Below, piece by piece: positions 1 through 11,500 of a stretch of DNA of 64,000 nucleotides. The translations under genes were made by a program, and so were the position numbers. The stretch is from positions 62,001 through 126,000 of the forward strand of contig LUGG01000047.1 of assembly GCA_001683735.1 (NCBI GenBank), written 5' to 3'. Each line of letters begins with the position of its first letter. The stretch's first letter is position 1. Under the pieces are notes generated by a model. That model saw nothing but the letters and a program-made list of their open reading frames with translations. It made no database searches and was not told the origin of the DNA. This DNA comes from Grifola frondosa (taxonomy: Eukaryota > Basidiomycota > Agaricomycetes > Polyporales > Grifolaceae).

Positions 1-4
1 GATT

Positions 5-529
5 GTGCGAGCGAGGGACGTCCTGTTGCCGTATGGTATTTTTTCCTCCACTGCGTTGATGACGCACGACAAATACTCGAAGGAAGCTCCTCTTTGGATA
101 GAGTCGCCCCTTGATGAGGGTGGTCAAGATATTCAGGATCGACTGCGCCGATTTTCTCTCACCTCCCGTCCGCTTTTGCAGCCTATGGGACAATATTCGC
201 CGTCGGAGACATCAAAGCTCATCGAGGAACACGTTGTACTCCCTGTCACGGGAGACCTGTATGGGGCTAATAAGCCGACAGGAATGCATCCGGTGGCTGA
301 AGTCGAACAAAATCATGTCGACCAAGAAACAGCAGACCGTGCTGTAGCGGATACGCTAGAATTGTATTGTACGTGCTTCATTATATTCTAATTCGACACA
401 GATGCTCAAAAATGGATCTTAGCTGAACAACCGCTCTCTTCTGATGTTGGTATCTTGAGTCCCCTTCCCTCGTCCTCTTCTCAGATTGTTCGGGAAAGCC
501 TGCTCAGGCTTCCACCTCCATGCGTCTGA
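5..529 (+). CDS. Unrecognised protein, 3' part of a gene, possibly cut by the window edge
   Basis: I do not recognise this product. An open frame runs from position 5 for about 120 codons. It may continue through a candidate 33-nt intron (GTACGT at 369, CACAG ending at 401, with a CTAAT branch-like motif) into a second exon that stops at 527-529. The encoded segment is hydrophilic and mixed-charge, with no signal peptide or membrane segment. Its tail overlaps the first ATG of the next open frame (520), so the two could instead be parts of one gene joined differently. The 5' end may lie outside the window. It sits directly upstream of a KDZ transposase and could be mobile-element cargo; that is inference. 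A 33-nt intron is very short even for a fungus, so the joining is uncertain. Confidence 0.3.
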
Positions 530-1658
530 AATCTCAGACAATGCAAACAGACTTCTCGGCGATTAAAAACAGCAATACCCGGACAGAGACGGTGCCAAAG
601 AAATCGATGAGGACATTCTCCCAGCATAAGGAGAAGCTCAAGAGGGTGGCCGCTGCCAAAAGAGCTGAAGCTGGCAGACAGGCGTCAGCTCCATTATGGC
701 TGCCGCCACCTAGCCCCGAATGGGTTGTTGCTAGGCAGGCTTTCCAGGCGATGGTGGATGATTCTCGATACGATCCTGAAGCCGCGAGGTTGTATTCAGT
801 GCCTCCTCTGCATGTGTTCTACACAGATCCTTCCCGTGAATTGCTGCACAATTGGATCAGGATCAGACCGTGGTGTCTTCAGCAAATATTCAATCCTCCC
901 AAACACGGCAAGGTATTGATGACGAAAACTCAGTGGAAGATCGCGCTGCAGGGGAAGTATTACGCCGTGGATTACAGTGGCTGCCGTCGTGATCCAGAGT
1001 CTCCGCTGTGCGACATCAAACGACTTCCAATTGCACCTTCTCCATCTAAGCGACCTCGAATCGAGCCAGGGGGATCGGTCCAGGGTGCCAACTCCAGACG
1101 TCCGTACGCTGATCATCGCATGTCCGATCGCGTCGACATCAATGTGCGCTTTGGCGTCTACGCTGGGTTCCTTCCCTACAATCGTGAGGAGAGGTTCAAG
1201 TGGGGAGGTACCTCCGTTGACTACAATACGATCGTCAGCAATAACGACATCGCGGTCCACGTTCTGTGGGAACTGTCCGTGTTGAACTTTCGGTTCGAGC
1301 TTCTGATGTTGGATCGCATCGAGGCACCACATCGTTATGGCACCACAGCGGCTCAAGTGCAGCGCGAGAGTCTCGTTGTCGAAGTCTGGGGCGGAGGGGA
1401 CATTCTTCCACACTTGGACGATGCATTCGTTTCTGTCTCTCGGAGTGAGAGGAGAAGTCAGTGAAGGCTCTGGCATTGTTGATGAAGGCCTGGAAGCGAG
1501 TCCCAGCTCTTGATTGGTCGGAAAGGTTTGAAGACTTGGACCAGTGGAATTCCTTTTTGGAGTTTGAGACGTCCGTTTTGAAGACATACATATCTCATTT
1601 CCGGAAGAATTTCCATTACGACCCCACTATGCCCCTGACCCCTTCTAACGCTGTGTAA
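520..1658 (+). CDS. Hypothetical Agaricomycete protein of unknown function
   Basis: A 314-codon frame starts at 520 and stops at 1462-1464; a second frame (1461-1658) continues with similar composition. An unresolved intron or a frame break therefore lies near 1400-1460. The N-terminus is strongly basic (Lys/Arg-rich, residues about 25-50). The middle has an aromatic-rich segment (around residues 95-150). A conserved-looking motif HVLWELSVLNFRFELLMLDR lies near residues 245-265. From memory, similar Trp-Glu-Leu / Phe-Arg-Phe-Glu-Leu motifs occur in a family of uncharacterised Agaricomycete proteins found as dispersed copies. I know of no function for it. It lies about 450 bp upstream of the KDZ transposase on the same strand and may be associated with mobile DNA. 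Confidence 0.45.
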
Positions 1659-2105
1659 CCTTCGTCGGGCGGCTTGGACAGCTCATAGGCTTTCTCGTGG
1701 GATCAATGTTGTCTTTGTGTTTGCTGGAGTCGAGCTTTCGATCTGTGGACGATATCTTAGCGTGTCTGATCTGTATGTATTTTGCATGATTTATCTCACG
1801 ATGAGTGTTCTTGCATCAGCGCTGAGAGGCAGAATTTCTGAAATGCATCACTGGAATGCATTTGCGGATCAAGACATTTCAAATCATACCCGGTGTAGTC
1901 TCTCATCAGTCCTCAGCGCTTCCTCAAACTGACTCGAAAGAATTATGCGACGTCTGACTGCACAGGTTCCTTTTATATTTGCAGACTTCCTACATCGTTC
2001 AAACTATATCCCCCGCGGCCCCTCCCGCCACACTCACGACCGACACAGGTACCATTTAATTCTTTCTTCATCCCGACGTATTTAATTGGGTTTTCAAGTA
2101 CTTAA

Positions 2106-5100
2106 ATGGAGTCCACCGCTTACCATGAAATTTGCTCGTGTGGACGGTCCTTCTCTTCGCCAGGCGCATTCTCGAATCATTGGCGGGTATGCGCGAAGAA
2201 CAAGAAACGCACTGCTAGTGCTCTCGCGAAATTGCAAGACATTTGGAGAGCCGCGAAGCGTCATCGTCAGGAGGCCACAGGCACTAATTCCCCCGCAACC
2301 GCCCCATCCACATCGGCAACGACCACCGCCCCCGCGTCGATAGCGACATGCTCACATGGGCCCATCACCCAAGTCAGTTCAGTTGACAACGACTGTCTTG
2401 ACCTTCCCGTCGCTAGAAGGAGAGCCCGGAGAGAGAACCGCTGTCTCCCGAAACGCTACCAAGATATACTCCCCGAGCCAGTAGCTACACCTTCCATCTC
2501 CCAACCTGTGTCTGCGAATATCCCGTCTACTCAACCATCGTCCTCCGCCATACATTCTGCTGCATTTAGGTCCATCTCGAATATATTTCGGTCATCCCGA
2601 AACTCATTTGGATTGTTTCGTCAATATCGCTTCTCACCCAAACATGCCCCGGAACATACACATCGTCAGGAATGTACAGAGTCCGAAGATTTGATCGCGA
2701 ATCCTTACGATCCCTATCCAAATCAGTCGTCCTTCCTATTAGGAGAGTGGTATTGGAACGACGGAGTCAAGAAATCTCAATCTAGCTTCATGAACATGAC
2801 AAAAATCATCACCCATCCGGACTTCAAGCCTGAAGACGTTGCGAAAACCAACTGGCAACGTGTGGATTCGCATTTGGCAGGTAGCGTGAAAACTATCTCT
2901 GGCCTAGGTCTGGGCGAATGGGAGGATGAAGACGGCCGCAGCTCATGGCTGCGGACTCCAGTGAAAATATCCGTACCGTTCCATCGCAAGATGCTTCGTC
3001 CGGGTCCCGTAGATTTCCTTGCGGGAAACCTCTGTCATCGGAGGTTGGTTTCTATCATTCGCGACAAGATATCCAATCCGGAGCACCATCGACACTTCAC
3101 GTATGAGCCGTACGAGGTCCTTTGGCAACCAGGAGAGGCATCGGACCCCATAAGAGTTCATGGCGAACTTTACTCTTCGCAGGCCTTCATCGATGCTCAC
3201 CGGGATCTTCAAGATGCACCAGGAGAGCCGGATTGCGATCTTCCCAAGGTCATCGTCGGGCTCATGTTTGCGTCGGATGGCACTCACTTAACAGAGTGTG
3301 GCAATTCAAAGCTTTGGCCGCTCTACTTGGCATTCGGAAATGAGTCTAAGTATAGACGAAGCAAGCCCTCCTGCGAAGCATACGAACATGTAGCTTACTT
3401 TGAAACGGTGCGTGTTTGCATTCTTACAATTAGAATAACCTAATTCTCTTTCTAGCTCCCAGCATCCTTCAAGGACTTCGCGAAGATGTATACAGGTGGG
3501 AAAGGCCCAAACCAACCCTTCCTCACTCACTGTCACAGGGAAATGCTCCATGCACAGTGGAGCATTCTCCTTGATGACGAATTCCTCGAGGCCTACCGGC
3601 ATGGAATAGTCATTGACTGCTGCGATGGCGTCCGCCGAAGATTTTATCCTCGGATATTTACCTATTCTGCAGATTATCCTGAAAAGTGAGTGGCTAATTC
3701 TGTCATGAAAAATTGTCTGACATATCCCAACATCAGGATCATCATTGCTAGTATACGAAACCTGGGTCGTTGCCCTTGCCCTAGGTGTTTGATCCCTTTG
3801 GATCGGGTTCATAATCTTGGGATGGCTCGAGATCTCGCTCAACGCACAACTCTCTCTCGAGTGGACGACGTCAACCATCGGAACCAGGTCGCGAGCGCAC
3901 GATCAATTATATACAACATGAACTATGCTGTTAATAGTGCGGCCGTGGAGAGACTGTTGGCAAAAGAATCACTTGTTCCTACGGAGGTATGTCCATGCAA
4001 TATCTACCATTGCGAGGAGCTATTGATTACTTTGCGCAGAATGCTTTTTCAAGGTCACTTGCACCGTTAGGCTTTAATAGATTTGACATTCTTGTTGTAG
4101 ATTTAATGCACGAGTTTGAACTTGGGGTCTGGAAAGCAGTTTTCATCCATCTGCTCCAGATTTTAGACTGCGTGGATGAGTCCTTGAAGCATGAACTTGA
4201 TCATCGGTAAGCTGTATTCCTCATGAATTTTATGTTCTAACATGATTCTAGATTTCGACAAATTCCCGTTTTCGGCACGGACACCATTAGAAGGACAACG
4301 TCTAATCGATCGGAGCTGCGAAAAATGGCAGCGAGGGATTACGAGGACATGCTACAGGCAAGTCATTCTGTTTATGACTTTTTCAATATTGACAGCCACC
4401 TCAGTGTGCCATTCCGGTATTCGGAGGACTTCTGCCAGAGCCACACAATAGTGCAGTACTACAATTGTTATTCCATCTTGCGTACTGGCATGGTCTAGCC
4501 AAGCTTCGTATCCACACCGATCCCACCCTGGACCTCCTCAAGAGTTCTACGGTGACTCTTGGCCATCAACTCAGACATTTTCGGGACAAGACATGTGCTG
4601 TGTTTCACACTCGAGAGCTCGAACGCGAACGAGATGCTAGAAATCGTCGCCAAAAGACCTCAAACACAAGCCCAACTTCCGCCGAAAATGCACGCCGAAC
4701 CAAGACTCTCAACCTCAACACCTATAAGGTCCACTCGTTAGGCGACTACGTGTCCACCATTCAGCGGTTCGGTACAACGGATTCTTACTCTACTCAAGCA
4801 GTACGTCCTGATTTTGAATGCAATTCTACACTGACACAATTCTCAGAGCGAATCCGAGCACCGGGTCTCAAAGGCTCGGTTCCTTCGCACAAGCGGGAAG
4901 TATATTCCTGAACAGCTTGCAAAGATTGAACAGCGACAGCGCATCATTCGAACCATTTGCCAACGGTTAAAAGCCAAACCCGCCCATGCGGAACCAATTC
5001 CGGATGATCCTCGCACTCAATACAACATGGCTAAGTCGGAAAATGATCCTGTGCATGTCCCATCTTTCCTTCAAAGGAATATGGGAGACCCTGCAATTAC

Positions 5101-6092
5101 GGTGAGTAGTGAATCATATGTTACATTTGTTTTTTACAAATCTGGTCCTTTATCATTTCTGCAGGATTTCTATGTCAAATTGCAAGTGCACCTCCTCCCT
5201 CGTATACAAAAACGTCATGGCCTCAATGCCGATCCCGACCAATTTACATCTGTGCTTCTCAAAGACGATCGCATCTTTCACCATAAGTTAATCCGATTTA
5301 ACTTTACGACATACGACATTCAACGTGACTTCGACATTGTCAATCCCGGGACATCCAAGTGTAACATCATGCTTCTAGCACCCAATTCCCCCCATCACTT
5401 CATGTACGCACGCGTCCTCGGAGCGTATCATGCCCATGTCATCTATGTGGGACCCGGTGTGCGCAACTACCGCCCTTGCCGCCTGGATTTTTTGTGGGTC
5501 CGGTGGTATGATGTCTTGGAGGCACAGCACTCCCTCTTGACAACCTCGACACTTCCATCACTTCGTTTCACACCTATTACAGGGGGGCATGCTTTCGGCT
5601 TCATTGATCCCCATGATGTCCTCCGTGCCTGTCACATTATTCCAGCTTTCTCGGATGGACGGTGCTACCCTGATGAAGTGGGATTGTCTCACTGCGCCAA
5701 GGACCGCCATGACTGGCATTGATATTTTGTGAACAGGTAAGTTGTGATTGAACCTCTCCCGGCTCAGAACTAAGATACAAAGTAGTTTTGCAGACCGAGA
5801 TCTCCTAATGCGCCATCATTGGGGCTTTGGGATTGGGCATGTGTATGCCTATCAATCCGGTCAATGCAATCACAATGCCATACACAACATTGCAGTTCCT
5901 GAACTTGTCAATGATGCTCTGGAAACAGCTGACAATTCTTTACCTTTGTTACCAGCAGATGAAGAGGCTTATCTTTCTGATGATCCGGAATTAGAGATGG
6001 ATGATCGTGAGGAAGAAGGTTGGGAGGATGTGATGTCAGATAATTCAGAGGATATGGAGGTGGATGAGAATGAGGAATATACTGGCTTGTAG
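2106..6092 (+). pseudogene. KDZ-superfamily (Plavaka-type) transposase, with an in-frame stop
   Basis: This encodes a large cut-and-paste transposase of the Kyakuja-Dileera-Zisupton group, Plavaka branch, typical of Agaricomycetes. The first exon (from ATG 2106) begins with a Cys/His finger-like segment (CSCGRSFSSPGAFSNHWRVC). It then has a Ser/Pro linker and the family core: FTYEPYEVLWQPG, ELYSSQAFIDAH, and GLMFASDGTHLTECGNSKLW followed by LAFGNESKYRR. Later exons carry YPEKIIIASIRNLGRCPCPRC, DLMHEFELGVWKAVFIHLLQ, VHSLGDYVSTIQRFGTTDSY, and an acidic C-terminal tail ending at 6092. Introns near 3408-3455, 3686-3736 and others are canonical GT-AG. An in-frame TGA at 5720-5722 falls just before the conserved Tyr-x-Val-Asn-Arg / Ala-Asp-Arg-Asp segment, so about the last 120 residues are lost from any full product. 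I did not find convincing terminal inverted repeats, so the element's ends are undefined. Confidence 0.85.
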
Positions 6093-6483
6093 TTATTTGC
6101 ATATCTGATGGCATTAATTTCTTGTACTGTATTTATTGCCTATTTGTATGATATTGCTGAACATGAACAATTGTACTATTGGTTTGCCATCAAGTTCAGA
6201 TTGATCCTCCTTCCATAAGTTATATCAAGCTTTCTGTCTATTTTCCATATAAGTAATTCTTGTATCAACTTATGATAAGCGAAAGTCAGATATTTCTTCC
6301 GTAAACACTCCAAGTTTTATGTATAATTACAACTTGTGTCTCATTTGCTGACCATCTACCAGCCTTGTATATATCATCAAATATACTCATGTATGTTACC
6401 TGTGCCCCATAACTTTCATCTTGTTATTTGTGAGTCATCATACTCATTCTGTTACTTCTATCAAAACACTATAATTCTTGTTT
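6093..6483. other. AT-rich sequence 3' of the transposase
   Basis: There is no gene here. This AT-rich stretch follows the KDZ transposase stop and leads into the tandem repeat. Its last part (about 6430-6483) contains degraded pieces of the repeat unit (CACTATAATTCTTG-like). It may be the 3' end of the KDZ element. Confidence 0.5.
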
Positions 6484-6851
6484 CACTTTATGTCATTCCC
6501 AAACAACATCATACTTGATGCTCTTCCCAAGCACCATAATTATTTCTGTTCTTCCCCAGTACCATAATCATTTTTCACTTTACATCATTCCCAAACAACA
6601 TCATACTTAATGCTCTTCCCAAGCACCATAATTATTTCTGTTCTTCCCCAGTACCATAATCATTTTTCACTTTATGTCATTCCCAAGCACCATAATTATT
6701 TCTATTTCTCTCCTCAGTACCATAATCATTTTTCACTTTATGTCATTCCCAAACAACATCATACTTAATGCTCTTCCCAAGCACTATAATTCTTTCTGTT
6801 CTTCCCCAGTACCACAATCATTTCTCACTTTATGTCATTCTCAAACACTAT
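6484..6851. repeat. Minisatellite, 92-bp unit, about four copies
   Basis: Copies begin with CACTTTATGTCATTCCCAA at 6484, 6576, 6668, 6734 and (partial) 6826. Three spacings are exactly 92 bp. The copy at 6668 is 66 bp because it lacks the central part that contains the CATCATACTTAATGCTC stretch. Each unit itself contains two related half-motifs (CCCAAGCACCATAATTATTT and CCCCAGTACCATAATCATTT). This suggests the 92-bp unit grew from a shorter ancestral repeat. Confidence 0.93.
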
Positions 6852-7019
6852 TCATGATTATCTAGCTTTATCTTTTGATATATCAGAATTACATACATTT
6901 TTAAAAATATACACAATTTAATGGTTTATAATCAAATATACTGTGCAAATGATAATTCTGATGCCTGTCTGGACCGGACTGAAACCGGTAAGGTGTAAGG
7001 TGTGCGGCGCATCCACGGA

Positions 7020-7600
7020 GGCCCCGGGCAACTCCACTAGACGTTTGTCCGCCGAAATCTCCAAAAAGGGCCTCAAAAATGCAAAGTTTTCGGCCTCAGA
7101 AATGCTAACTCGGATAACACAATAGTCATGTGTCACGATTTGTCACAGTATATCACGTATATGTCACGGTTTCTACCCTCCCATCGCCTCCGAATTATGA
7201 TTGAAGAAGGGTAAATACATGTTTCTATGCCGCATCTGTTTCATCTGCTACTTATTGTAAAAAAGCACCATATGTATTCAGTGTAGTTCCGGGGTTTTTT
7301 TATTTCATCCTTGATAGCAAAGGCTCGAGGTCTTGTCGTGTAAACTGAATGTTCCGGATTTGGCAAACATCGCCATCCAGCAGATTCATGGATGGTCGCC
7401 CATATTTCCGAGTTTTCTTGTCATATGGTGCCCCGAAAGTTGACCGGCCGGGCCTCAAAAATGCTAAATCTGGACAAGAAATCTGGAAATTTGGCTCGAT
7501 TTGGCGGTAAAAAATGCAAAGTCGGACAAGAATTTGGCCAATTTTTGGCCCTCAAATATGCTAATTCCGGACAAACATCTAGTGGAGTTGCCCGGGGCCT
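7020..7600. mobile_element. Non-autonomous DNA transposon (Mutator-like MITE)
   Basis: The two ends are inverted copies. The left end reads GGCCCCGGGCAACTCCACTA from 7020, and the same sequence appears reverse-complemented ending at 7599. Similarity extends inward through GAYGTTTGTCCG and a Phe/Leu-codon-like AT stretch. The interior holds repeated sub-terminal motifs of the form CTCAAAAATGCWAA followed by a GGACAA box, on both sides. Direct repeats ATCCACGGA (7011-7019) and ATCCATGGA (7601-7609) flank it. There is no coding capacity. A 9-bp target duplication with long inverted ends is what Mutator-like elements leave. The paralogous block B has one uninterrupted ATCCACGGA (20784-20792), which confirms the insertion. 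Confidence 0.88.
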
Positions 7601-7609
7601 ATCCATGGA

Positions 7610-8562
7610 GCTGTCAATTTTTTCATCTGCGCCTGTGCATAAATAACCCTTTCCGGAGGCAGCATGGGAATTGACTCGTGCCATGCGCCCAATGGCTTGG
7701 GCGATGGCGAACGTGCCAGGAAAACATGGTGGGCGAGCAGCGGGACAGGCATGCGCTGTCCCCAGCCATGGGAGGGCAGAATGCTTCGTGCGGATCAATG
7801 AAAATAGAGGTATGTGGAGGTGATGGTGGCGGGATAAGGGTGTGTCAACGAGTGCATTGAGAGCATGGCGGCGGAAACACAACCATGACAGCAGGAGAAA
7901 TGCAGCACAGGTGACTGCAATGCTTGCAATTGCACCGGTCGCAAGTGTGAGGCAGAGCTGAAGCTGTTGGATGACGAATCTGTGGAGAGAGGAGGTATTG
8001 GTGCTCAATGAATGTAAAGGCAGGGAGAGTGTGTTAGATCGGTCAGACGATGTTGCACGGGGGCGCGTGAGACAAGGTTCGTACAGTGGGTTTGCTTGAT
8101 TGTTTGTTGGAAATGACAATTGTGACGAAGAACTATAGACGGGAGATGAAGGGATCAGCAATGTATACTCCGCAATTGACTGGTAGCGGCGACGATGCGA
8201 AGAATTGCAAGTGGTACTCTGACGCAGTGAACAATTGCTGGTCGACGCATACCACCCAAAGATGTGAGACTAATGAAGGAATGGGAACTGTATGCATCCT
8301 TGGCGAGCGGGGCCCGGTAAGAGTAAGAGCGAGAATGAGAGAGCAGCGTGTGGTAGCAAGTCAGGACCTGATAGTGAGCGACCACTGTCAGCTAAAGAAT
8401 AGGTCCGGGTGACATGATCAATGATCATCGGAGAAGAGTCGTGATTACAGTCTAGGCATGCACGTTCTCTTGTCTTCAGAGATTGGTAAATATCTGGCGC
8501 ATCTGCTCCAGTAGCAATGAGACACATATTCTGCAGAGGATATTATGTGCAAAGCGTGCTGA
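7610..8562. other. Block A sequence between the two transposons, no gene seen
   Basis: I see no convincing gene. The stretch aligns with 20.80-21.58 kb of block B, with many substitutions and small indels. The longest reverse-strand open frame (7421-8161) and its block B counterparts (20858-21229 and 20863-21291) run through the aligned region but shift frame relative to one another, so they are unlikely to encode a conserved protein. A degraded older gene or element cannot be excluded. Confidence 0.5.
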
Positions 8563-8570
8563 AGCTCAAC
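8563..8570. repeat. Left target-site duplication of the hAT element
   Basis: The 8-bp sequence AGCTCAAC directly precedes the element's first base (8571) and recurs at 12561-12568. An 8-bp target duplication is diagnostic of hAT transposons. Confidence 0.95.
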
Positions 8571-11500
8571 TAGTGTTGTGCTTGGCCCGGCCTCAGGCCG
8601 TAGGCCGGCAAAGCCAAGCCAGATATAGGCCAAGCCAAGCCGGGCCATGCACATGGCTTTCCGACAGCTTGTGGCCTGGCTTGAGTTTCAGGCCAGCCAA
8701 AGCCAAGCCGTCAGGCCGGGGCTTATTTAGCATAAGATGTGTGACAAAACTGCATAGTTTGTGATGCGTGACTATGCCATATCCAGATGTTTGCATTCCA
8801 CATAGGGAAATTTCTGTCAACTCGATGTCTCCAAGCGCCGCAGAAGCTAGCGGTACCGTTGCTGGCGCTGAAAACTCGTGACCACGACCACGCCGAGGCG
8901 TTCATCTTCCGGTGAAATTCTTAGACCCCACACAGATCATTGCGAGCAACAAGTATTTAGAGCGGAACATCAAGAGACATGAGGCAGAATTCGAGGCCCG
9001 CCTTCAACATGACAAGGAGCAAGAGCATCACGAGGCCCAACTTACTACTGCAACATCAGAAGCCAATGAAAATCCCGTAATTCCTGATCCATCTTCACTT
9101 AACAACAACGAAGATCCTCCTATCTCATCAGGTGTAGAGTCCTGGCTGGACAGTAGTCAGACATGTGAGTAATGACTATTTTGTAGGTTCCAGATACTCA
9201 TCGAACTAATTGTTCTCGCGCTACTGATAGCTGGGACTCACAAACGGCGCGCAACCACTATTGACTCAAACTCAAGCAGCGAAGAGGATGGACCCGTTAA
9301 CACCCCGGCACCACCTCCCGAAAATACAGACAAGACGAAGAAAGGTGAGTAAAGTACAGTATCTTATTGAGGCTACCTTACACAGTAATTATTCTTTAAC
9401 AGGCAAGAATTCGAAACGAGCCCGACGCAACACAGTCGAGTCGGATGATGCCGATGAAGACGGTATGCTGAAAGATGTTGACGTCCAGGCAATCGCAGCA
9501 CCGCAGCCCACTCGTGATGAGCTACGATGTGATGTCGACAACTTCTTTCATGCGCCATACCTCAAAACTGGTTTTAACGGCAAGGAGAAGGGGCACCGGG
9601 ACTGCAAACTCTGCAGGTAAGCATATGCTTTTTTGATGTATTTGATTCTTTCTTATTTGTGTATGCAGGCCAAAGGCAACACTGGTAAACGAGATCACAA
9701 CGCTAAGACGCCACCTCGAGGCCAGACATGTGGTATGTTTCAGATGCGGTTTGTAGTGATGATGCGAAACTGACGTCTCGACATTTATAAGGGAGTTTAC
9801 CGAAAGTGGGCGGAGGAGAATGATTTCGAATCTCGCCTTCCAGGCGACATTCTGAAGTGCAAAGACGCGCTAAAGGCCGAGTGCGAACGCCAGCAGTGCA
9901 TTGATGGGCACCTTAAGAAGCTTTCGCCGAAGGATCGTATCATCGCATACTCGGAACAGGTGTTTCGCGAAGCTGCAATTGAGTGGCTTATTGCTACGGA
10001 CCAGGTATGTAACTATCTACCACGGGCCCTCAATAACACTGATATGCACCTTTAAAAGCCTATATCCGCACTTGAACATCCCAAATTCAAAGCCATGATT
10101 GATATGGCTGCCCGCGCAACTGACGGTGTGAAGATTCCAACGCACAAAGCTGCACGCAAGGAAATCATCCGGATGTTCAATGCGCAGATGGCGGGGCTGC
10201 GTCGTCGGCTCAACGTGCGTTGTTTCCCTATTATAATACATGAACCATATTGCTAATACATATGTGCTTAGAGTGATAATGTCCGGGGAGAGGTCAGCCT
10301 TACTTGCAATGCTTGGCAAGCTGGCAACGTGGACGCCTACTTTGCCGTCACCGCCCACTGGATAGACGAGTCTGAGCCAGGTATTTGGGAGCTTCATAAC
10401 TGCTTGCTCGGTTCACGCACCTGAATAGTGCACACAACGGCCGACGCCTCGGTCAAGCCCTATATAAAATAATCCTGCAGGTTGACATAGCACATAAAGT
10501 GGGTTCGGCATTAGTAGTCTGACTCAGAGCTCATAACAACAACAGATTGGCCATATCACATGTACAATGCATCCAATAATGGGACCATGCTACGTGAATT
10601 TTCAGGCCGCATCGAGAAGAAGACCGGAAAGGTGTTTAATTATAAGAACCGACGCATTAAGTACATTACACTCAGATTTTCATTTAATCTATCATTTCGC
10701 TAACAGCCGCAGCTGTCTTGCCCATGTAATCAACCTGGCAATGCAAGCACTCATTGCGACATACAGCAAGACACCGCATTTTGATCCAGAAAAGCCGGAG
10801 GCGCACCTGAATGTCTCGAGCGGGGCTTATCGAGATGAGGTCAGGTTAATCCGCGCTATTGCTGTAAAGGTATGATATCTTTGATATTGGCTAACTGAAT
10901 TCTAATCTGACATCTCCGAACAGGAGCGATCATCATCGAAACGCAAGGAGATCTTTCGGCGCATCCAAGTAAAAGCTGGCGCAAAAAAGGTAACACAGCT
11001 TCTCATCGATATGAGGGTTCGATGGTCCTCGACATACCTTATGTTACATCGAGCAGAGTCCAACAAAGAGGTATGTGATACCGATGTTATGAAGCAGTAA
11101 GCTGAAGTTTATTGTATTCTAGCATGTTGATACGTTTGTATACGAGATAGGTCGCGAAGAGAAGGACCTTACGAAGTGCCGCAAGATTGATGATCTGAAG
11201 TTGTCGATGCAGGAGTGGGTTCAAGTCAAGCTGTTTCTAGATTTACTTGGTGTGCGTAAAATGCTCTACTCATGTTGCCTGTCTGACTAATTTGTTGAGC
11301 AGCATGCGGATAATGTACAGCAATCATTCTCATCCGATCAAGTGCCATCACTGCATCTTGCCATTCCCACACTTGAAGCCTTGCATAAGGCCTGGTCCTC
11401 GCGTGCGGAACGCAACAAGTATCGGGCGTTCTCACTTGCGCTGCATGTTGCAGTCGCAAAAATCGAGACCTACTATAACAAGACTGAGGATTCCGATGCA

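Noticed and set aside
7421..8161. Reverse-strand 246-codon open frame in block A
   Set aside because: The block B counterpart needs different frames for the same stretch, so conservation is at DNA level rather than protein level.
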